64,000 bases of DNA from Symbiodinium natans (lineage: Eukaryota > Sar > Dinophyceae > Suessiales > Symbiodiniaceae). Made by a program: the position numbers and the translations under genes. This document shows positions 58,871 to 64,000 of the stretch, one piece after another; the first letter of the stretch is position 1; each line of letters begins with the position of its first letter. The notes under the pieces are model-generated. The model was given only the letters and a program-made list of their open reading frames with translations, did not search any database and was not told the DNA's origin. Where the stretch lies: positions 824,001-888,000 of the forward strand of contig CAJNDS010002712.1 in assembly GCA_905221605.1 (NCBI GenBank), given 5' to 3'.

Positions 58871-60192
58871 ATGTCCGCAGAGGTTGCAGGTCAGGCCGAG
58901 GGCGTCACCCTCCTCGAAGCGATCGAGGGTGGAGACGTTCCCTATCCCGAGCGGATGAGCTACGTCGCTTGGCTTAAGTGGCGTAGGGAGACTGGCAGCC
59001 GTCCGTTGTCCAAGCGGGATGGGATCAGTACTACGCCAGAGCAAGAGGCGGCTCTCTGGCGAAAGGTCATGAAGTTCCTCCACGACGCCGAAGACGAGGA
59101 CGAGGATGAGGAGGAAGAAGAAGAGGACTCCGAGCTAGTCCCTGAGGCCTCGGGCGCTGGAGGTGACAGTCCGCCGCGGGTGGACGTCAGCGCCGCGGCT
59201 AGGGAGCTGGCCATGGTCCCTACCGGTGCTGCCTATGTCCCTGCTACGGCACCAGGGTCCCGCCCGGCGGGACCGTCCGGTCCGCCGTCGACAGCAGGTT
59301 CAGTGCCAGGCACCGCAGAGGGCTTACAGGCGGAGCTGCGCGCGATTTTCCGTCCAGACCAAGAACCGGTCGCGGACTACTTGACGCGCGTTTCGCGGAT
59401 TGTCCTCGCGCTCAAAGCGCATGGAGTCACGGTGAGCTCCCGTGACCTTGACGCCTTAAGCACCAAAGCCACCCTCCTTGCGGATGAGTTCTCGAAGATA
59501 GGCGGGGACTGGCATCCGACAAAGATGGTCCGTCGGCTGCGGACCAGGTTCTCGGTCGCGGCTTTGCGCGGTGGCGAGGACCCCGAAGACGCAGAGGAGA
59601 TTCAGCGTGAAATCCAATGCATCGGGGAGCTTATCCTCGCGCTTGGGGGAAAAGAAAGCTCGAGCCAAGAGAAGGTTTGGAGCTCTCCGTCCGATGTGCC
59701 AGTTGAAGCCGTGGGGCCGCGTTCCCCAGGGCTCCCACAGCCTGCGACTGCAAGTGGGTTGGGGGTAAGTTTGGACCGTGGAGGTTTGCACACTGCCGAG
59801 GCTGCAGGTGGTCCTTCCGCGGCCCGTGACCTGGGCGCGACGGACGGCGATTCCCCTTTGCGCGCAAAGCTCGCGGCGCTGGAGATGGAGATAGAAGCCC
59901 TGAAGCGAGGTTCAGACGGCGGAGGTTCGCAGACCGGGTCCCAAAACCCGGCGGGCGATTTCGCCGCCGCACTCGCCGCCCAAACTGAAGCGCTGAAAGA
60001 AGCGTTAGCGCAGAGGGGCGGGCAAAGCTCCATAACGACGGTCAAAACTGACCTCACGTGGCCGACGCTGACCGACGACAAGTCGGACGCGCGAGACGTT
60101 GTCCTGTTCTACGAGGAGTTCGAGGACGTCTGCGCGCTCGCCAACAACTGTCGCGGTATGAGTGCGCGCGAGAAGCTGCTAGCGCTACGCGG
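58871..60192 (+). CDS. gag: Ty3/Gypsy-like retroelement, gag N-terminal part
   Basis: An open frame begins at an ATG at 58784 or, more likely, at 58871 just after the tandem duplication (MSAEVAGQAEGVTLLEAIEG). It carries an acidic run (DAEDEDEDEEEEEEDSE near 59085-59132), a Pro/Ala/Gly-rich linker, a helical capsid-like part (LRAIFRPDQEPVADYLTRVS near 59337) and a short coiled coil near 59880. It then reads TWPTLTDDKSDARDVVLFYE, which I associate with a retroelement gag common in dinoflagellates. The frame is lost near 60190 (stop at 60239-60241) and the protein continues in another frame from about 60193. The break is either a small indel or a larger internal deletion. This part would form the particle or RNA-binding precursor. 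Confidence 0.75.
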
Positions 60193-63100
60193 GCGCTGCC
60201 GCCACAGGCAGTGTACGACCGCATCAAGAACAAGCACTTGATGTTCGGGGAATCGCGGGAGGAAAGAGAAGTCCGCGTGGATGGTGAGCATGCCTCCCTC
60301 GCTAAGGGCAAGCTCACAGGCCACCAATTCGAGCCTTTGTTTGAGGCGTCGATCGCGGACCTTGAGGCGGTGGGTCTTGGGAAGACCCCACGAGAGTTGT
60401 ATCTCTCGTACCTCCGCAAGATGCCCCCGTATCTCCAAAAGGAGATACGTAACGACAAGCGGTTGTGGCCCGGCGATCCCAAGGACGGCGGGCTGAGAGG
60501 GCCGCAGACTTGGGAGGAGAGCCACAAAGTCGTCTTGGAGTACGAACAGAGGGAAGCAGCGCACCGAGCTGTTTCCCACTCTGTGTACTCCACGACCGGC
60601 TCTCCAAGCGCGGACCCGTCGGTCGCGCTAGCCGAGGCTCAGAAGGAGATTCGGAGCCTCAAGGCCGCCGCTAAGGCTGCTGCTAAGGGAGCAGCTGCCG
60701 CGGCCAAGGCTGGCGCGGATCAGACGTTTGCCGCTGCGTCGAAGGGAGCTGGCAAAGGAGCGGACAAGAAGATCTGCTTCCACTTTCGCGACCACGGGAA
60801 TTGCCCGAAAGGGGATGCCTGCCCGTTCAGCCACGACAAGGAGCTTCGCAGAAAAGCTCTCGCGGCCAAGAAGGGTGACCAAACCTTTGCTACGACGAAA
60901 GGCAAGGGCAAAGGGAAGGGAGGTGGCAAGGCAAAGGCCAGCGCTAAGCCTAAGGCTGCGGCCAAAGGCGCGGCAAAGCCACCAGGCACTGTTTGCCCCT
61001 TTTTCTCCAAGAATGGGTCGTGCAAGAAAGGAGCCAGCTGCGACATGGTCCACAACCTGACGACCTCAGGAGGGACGCCGGCCTTGCCTGCCAACTGGGC
61101 CGCGCCCTCCGGTGCTTCCATGTCCAACCCCTTCGCCGCGTTCAGTGTCCAGATAGGCAGCTCAGGCGTCCAGGCAGGCGTCTCAGGAGCCGCAGGACGC
61201 GCCGCGGTGCAGCAGCACGCGCTTCCGTTGAGCAAGGGCGGGCGGGACAAGTTCGCCACCCTGGACGATCTGCCGAAGGACTGGTGGAACCTGGCGGACA
61301 ACGAGCCAGGAGGCTACCAGTACAGAACGGTAGTCCAGGTGCTCGACCGTAAGGTCGAGTGCATGCTCGACGGATGCGCTGGCGCAAACCACGTGACAGA
61401 GGAACTCGTGGTGGGCATGATGAACCGGGCTGCAGAGCTGGGGATCGGTACCGAAGATCCCGGCTTCCCGGTCGTGAGACTCGAGAAGTGGGTCCACCCC
61501 GAATATGTGCATGGCATTGCTTCGGGAGCCCCCGTTCCTCTGAAGGGGGCAGCAGTCTTGCGCGTCACGCTGCTGGAAGGCAGGACGGCGGACGACTGTC
61601 GCCCCAACACTGAAATTTTCGTGCGATGCAAAATCGCAGCCAGGGGGACGTCCGATTGGCACGGACTGATCCTCGGCGGCAGAGCGTTGGACTGCGCCGG
61701 AAGGATGGGCCTGGGCTTCAGGCCGGGTCCCGACTTTCACGTCCTCGACACGCTGGGAATCAGGATGCCCAGGTGCGAGGATCACAGCAAGACCCGGAAG
61801 GACAGGGCCTACGCCTTCGAAGCGCGGTTGTCGAGCCTGGACGACGCGTCATGCACCGAGCCTGGGGGCGGAAGCCGGGAGCTCCTCCGCTACGACGGGG
61901 AAGAGCCTCTCGAGCTCTCGCCAGGCGACGGGGTGCTGGTGCCTGTCGTGCGGGAGCAAGGAGTCTCCGCAGAGGGATCCCTGTCCGAGGTAGTGCTTCC
62001 GGTGGAATGCGGGGTCGAGGCCGTACCAGGCCTTTGGCCCACAGGAGAGGGAAAGGGGTTTGTGTTGCTCGCAGCCCAAGAGTGCGATCACTCTCTCCAG
62101 CCGGGCGAGGTTGTTGCGGAAGTGCGTTCCGGCCTCGTAAGCACTGCGGCCTGTGGTTGTGGCGCGGTTGAGACGGTTTTCGAGTCGGAGCCGTCTCCGC
62201 AGGCATGTGCGGATTGTGGGGTCGCCGTTGCCTCGGTTGGCCACGACCCGTGCTTTGCTTGCGGGTCCGCGTCCAGGGCCGCGGCAAGAAGCTTCCAAGG
62301 TTGTTCCTCGTGTGCGCGGTCCTTTGGGCGGCTGCGTACCGGCGCCAGGATCGGTGTGCTATCGGTCCTTGCTGCGGTGACTGTTCTCGCTTCGGTGTGG
62401 GGCGGGAGCGGCCCAGTTGGGCGCCCTGTTGAGGAGCCTGGAGTGCTTTCTTGCTTGGACCACCTTCCAAGCGTCGACAGCTGGTGGGAGGCGCCAGGTG
62501 GTTACGCGTCTGTGTGGGGTAGGCGCCCTGCGCAGCAAGACCTTGGGACCCTGGCGGTCGAGAAGGCGCCTTACGAAACGTGCTTGCTTCAGCGCGTAGG
62601 TGAGGCGTGGCGTCTCTGGGACACGAGGGATTTGCGTGTGGCGGAAAGCGTTGCGTGTAGCGATGAAGTTCCCGTCACCGAACGCCTCGCGGTCTTTAGG
62701 ACGCGCAAGGGGCCACGCTGGGCTGGCTGGCGTGAGGGATCGGCCACGGCTGGAAGAGGCGCAAGTGATGCTGTGCGCCCAGCAGACGCGGTCGATACGG
62801 CGCGCTGCCCGAGCTATCATATCGTGGAGAGCTGGGACATCGAGAAGATGATCGAAGAGCCTCCAACGGACTATTATTATGAGAAGCTCGCGGCAGATAT
62901 GCGCGCCCGGCACCCTAAAGCGTGCCCGCACCTCCTCGACCACCTCGTTTCCTTAGAGGGTTTCCTAGATAAGTCAATCTTGTTTGGCTTCTCCTTTGGA
63001 ATCAGCAAGGCCGAAGTTTGTGTCTCCAAAGGCAAGCTCCTGGGACACAACATTGGGCGGGACGGGAGTTCGCCTGACGAAGAGCGTTGTCAGGCGGTGA

Positions 63101-64000
63101 TTGACTTTCCCCCGCTCTGGGAGAAGCTTCACATTCAGCAATTTTTGGGTTGCGCAAACTGGTTGCGCGGCTACCTGCCTGTTGAGTATGGGCACGCAGC
63201 CAAGATTTTAGGGCAGTGGCAGAAGCCAGGCGCCGTCTTTCCTGAAGGCGGGCTGGGCTCAGCCGCCACCGAGGGTTGCAAAGCCTTTAAAGCGATTAAG
63301 CGCATGATGCAGAATCGCATCAATTTGGCTACCTTCGACGAGGCCTCTGCTGCGGATGGGTCATGTCCCCTTGAGCAGATCGCGGATGCGTCGGGCATCG
63401 CGGTAGGGGGCAGCGTCGTGCAGATGACGCGTGACTTGAGTCAGCTCAAGGTGCTTATGACGCACTCGAAGAGCTTGACCCCCGCGCAGCAGAACTGGCC
63501 GCCCTTGATACAGGAGGCGTTTGCCCAGCTCGAGGTAAAGCGGGCGACACGCCGCATGTTTGGCTCCATTCGGACCCTGTGTTGGACAGATCATGCCAAC
63601 CTTACCCGAGCGCAAACATCGGACATCGGAATGGATCCGAAGCTCGTCCGGTGGGTTGCAGAAATCCTTATGGATGGGTCTGAAATAAGGAGCCTTAGCG
63701 GTCGCTCAGCGACGCTGGGTGACAGTTTTAGCCGCAATCCCAAGGATCGGGATGCGCTCCTTGCGGCGAGGACGAAAGACCTCGAGGGCCTTTCGGGCCA
63801 ACTCCGAGGATTCGACCTGGACCAGTACCTCGGAGAGGGTACTGAGGGTGACGGACCAGTGCCCTGGGCGGTCGGCAACGACGCCGTCCCAGAGCCTGCG
63901 GGCCGTGTCCAGGCCGCGGCTGTGCCGATGTGCGTCGTCGCAGCCCTTCCGGTGCGCGTCGTGGTTGTATTTGACTACGCGCGTTGGAAAGAGCAAGACG
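60193..64000 (+). CDS. gag-pol: Ty3/Gypsy-like retroelement polyprotein, continuing off the window
   Basis: One frame stays open for 1,269 codons to the last base. Order: rest of gag (AVYDRIKNKHLMFGESREER); an Ala/Lys-rich linker; CCCH fingers at 60775-60834 and 60994-61053; a protease-like domain (LDGCAGANHVTEELV from 61366; LILGGRALD near 61666); an acidic segment; a Cys-pair region (62152-62330); a hydrophobic segment (62353-62400); an RT thumb/connection-like part (FGFSFGISKAEV, FLGCANWLRGYLP) from about 62975; and RNase H of the Ty3 type with D63385, E63514 and D63589. No YxDD palm is visible. Integrase, if present, lies beyond the window. Absence of stops over 3.8 kb and of obvious decay suggests recent origin, apart from the frame break upstream. 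Confidence 0.85.
60775..61053 (+). other. two CCCH zinc fingers in gag
   Basis: Finger 1 is CFHFRDHGNCPKGDACPFSH and finger 2 is CPFFSKNGSCKKGASCDMVH. Both fit C-x8-C-x5-C-x3-H exactly. This is the RNA-binding finger type of cellular mRNA regulators, in the place where retroelement gag proteins usually have CCHC knuckles. A Lys/Gly/Ala-rich linker separates the two. Confidence 0.9.
61330..61790 (+). other. retropepsin-like domain with a DGCAG motif
   Basis: VECMLDGCAGANHVTEELV aligns with the flap-side strand that carries D-(T/S)-G-A in retroviral-type aspartic proteases. WHGLILGGRALD and HVLDTLGIRMPR resemble the later LG..fL and C-terminal strands. The Asp at 61369-61371 is kept, but Gly-Cys-Ala replaces Thr-Gly-Ala. 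Whether it is active cannot be told from sequence. Confidence 0.55.
62152..62402 (+). other. cysteine-pair region plus hydrophobic segment in pol
   Basis: C-G-C, C-A-D-C, C-F-A-C and C-S-S-C pairs occur within 60 residues and look like a zinc-ribbon arrangement. They are followed by the hydrophobic run IGVLSVLAAVTVLASVW, long enough for a membrane helix. The region sits where a Ty3 element would have reverse transcriptase fingers and palm. Function unknown. Confidence 0.6.
62950..63620 (+). other. RT thumb/connection and Ty3-type RNase H
   Basis: HLLDHLVSLEGFLDKSILFG, GISKAEV, LLGHNIGRDG, FLGCANWLRGYLP and WQKPGAVFP follow the order seen after the YxDD motif in Ty3/Gypsy polymerases. RNase H follows with ADASGIAVGG (D63385), SKSLTPAQQNWPPLIQEAF (E63514) and CWTDHANLTR (D63589). 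Confidence 0.75.

Noticed and set aside
1-64000. CRISPR arrays, bacterial operons, Shine-Dalgarno sites, rRNA genes
   Set aside because: No regular repeat-spacer array, no polycistronic layout and no rRNA sequence were seen. The gene structure is eukaryotic.

Overview
The window looks like nuclear DNA of a dinoflagellate, most likely a Symbiodiniaceae-type alga. The reasons are internal. Recognisable protein pieces are scattered as short exons (24 to 100 bases) in long non-coding DNA. The joins that restore reading frame use GT, GC and GA donors, with AG followed by G at the acceptor. Telomere-like TTTAGGG/CCCTAAA tracts and microsatellites are dispersed throughout. The right end carries a retroelement of a type I associate with dinoflagellates. 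All recognisable coding pieces lie on the + strand, as expected for unidirectional gene arrays.

Layout. 1-9.9 kb: mostly featureless, with a decayed pentatricopeptide (PPR) fragment near 3 kb and one copy of a short inverted-repeat element. 9.96-14.8 kb: exons of an EF-hand protein (gene A). 15.6-23.0 kb: a protein with at least four cold-shock-like domains, each split over two or three exons. 27.1-28.0 kb: a single-exon 318-codon ORF with hydrophobic segments and no recognised family. 30.2-35.3 kb: exons of a second EF-hand protein (gene B), with a clean series of joins at 34.1-35.3 kb. 42.2-43.6 kb: a 292-bp inverted duplication. 45.8-52.2 kb: a papain-family (C1A) cysteine peptidase whose catalytic Gln, Cys, His and Asn and C-terminus can be read across about a dozen exons. 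52.2-58.5 kb: repeats and microsatellites. 58.5-64 kb: the 5' part of a Ty3/Gypsy-like retroelement that runs off the window.

The retroelement is the most unusual object. Its gag has two CCCH zinc fingers, its protease-like domain has an LDGCAG motif where LDTGA is expected, and between protease and the RT thumb/RNase H there is a cysteine-pair region and a hydrophobic segment in place of a visible YxDD palm. Other notable items: 19 reconstructable introns (4 GT, 10 GC, 5 GA), a four-copy miniature inverted-repeat family with one copy ending 19 bases before a splice acceptor, a telomere-like insert flanked by exact 21-bp direct repeats, a possible 30-base intron, and a spliced-leader-like relic just upstream of the retroelement.

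Limits: exon calls rest on reading by eye and remembered family consensus. First and last exons of most genes are not resolved, and no homology search or transcript data were available.
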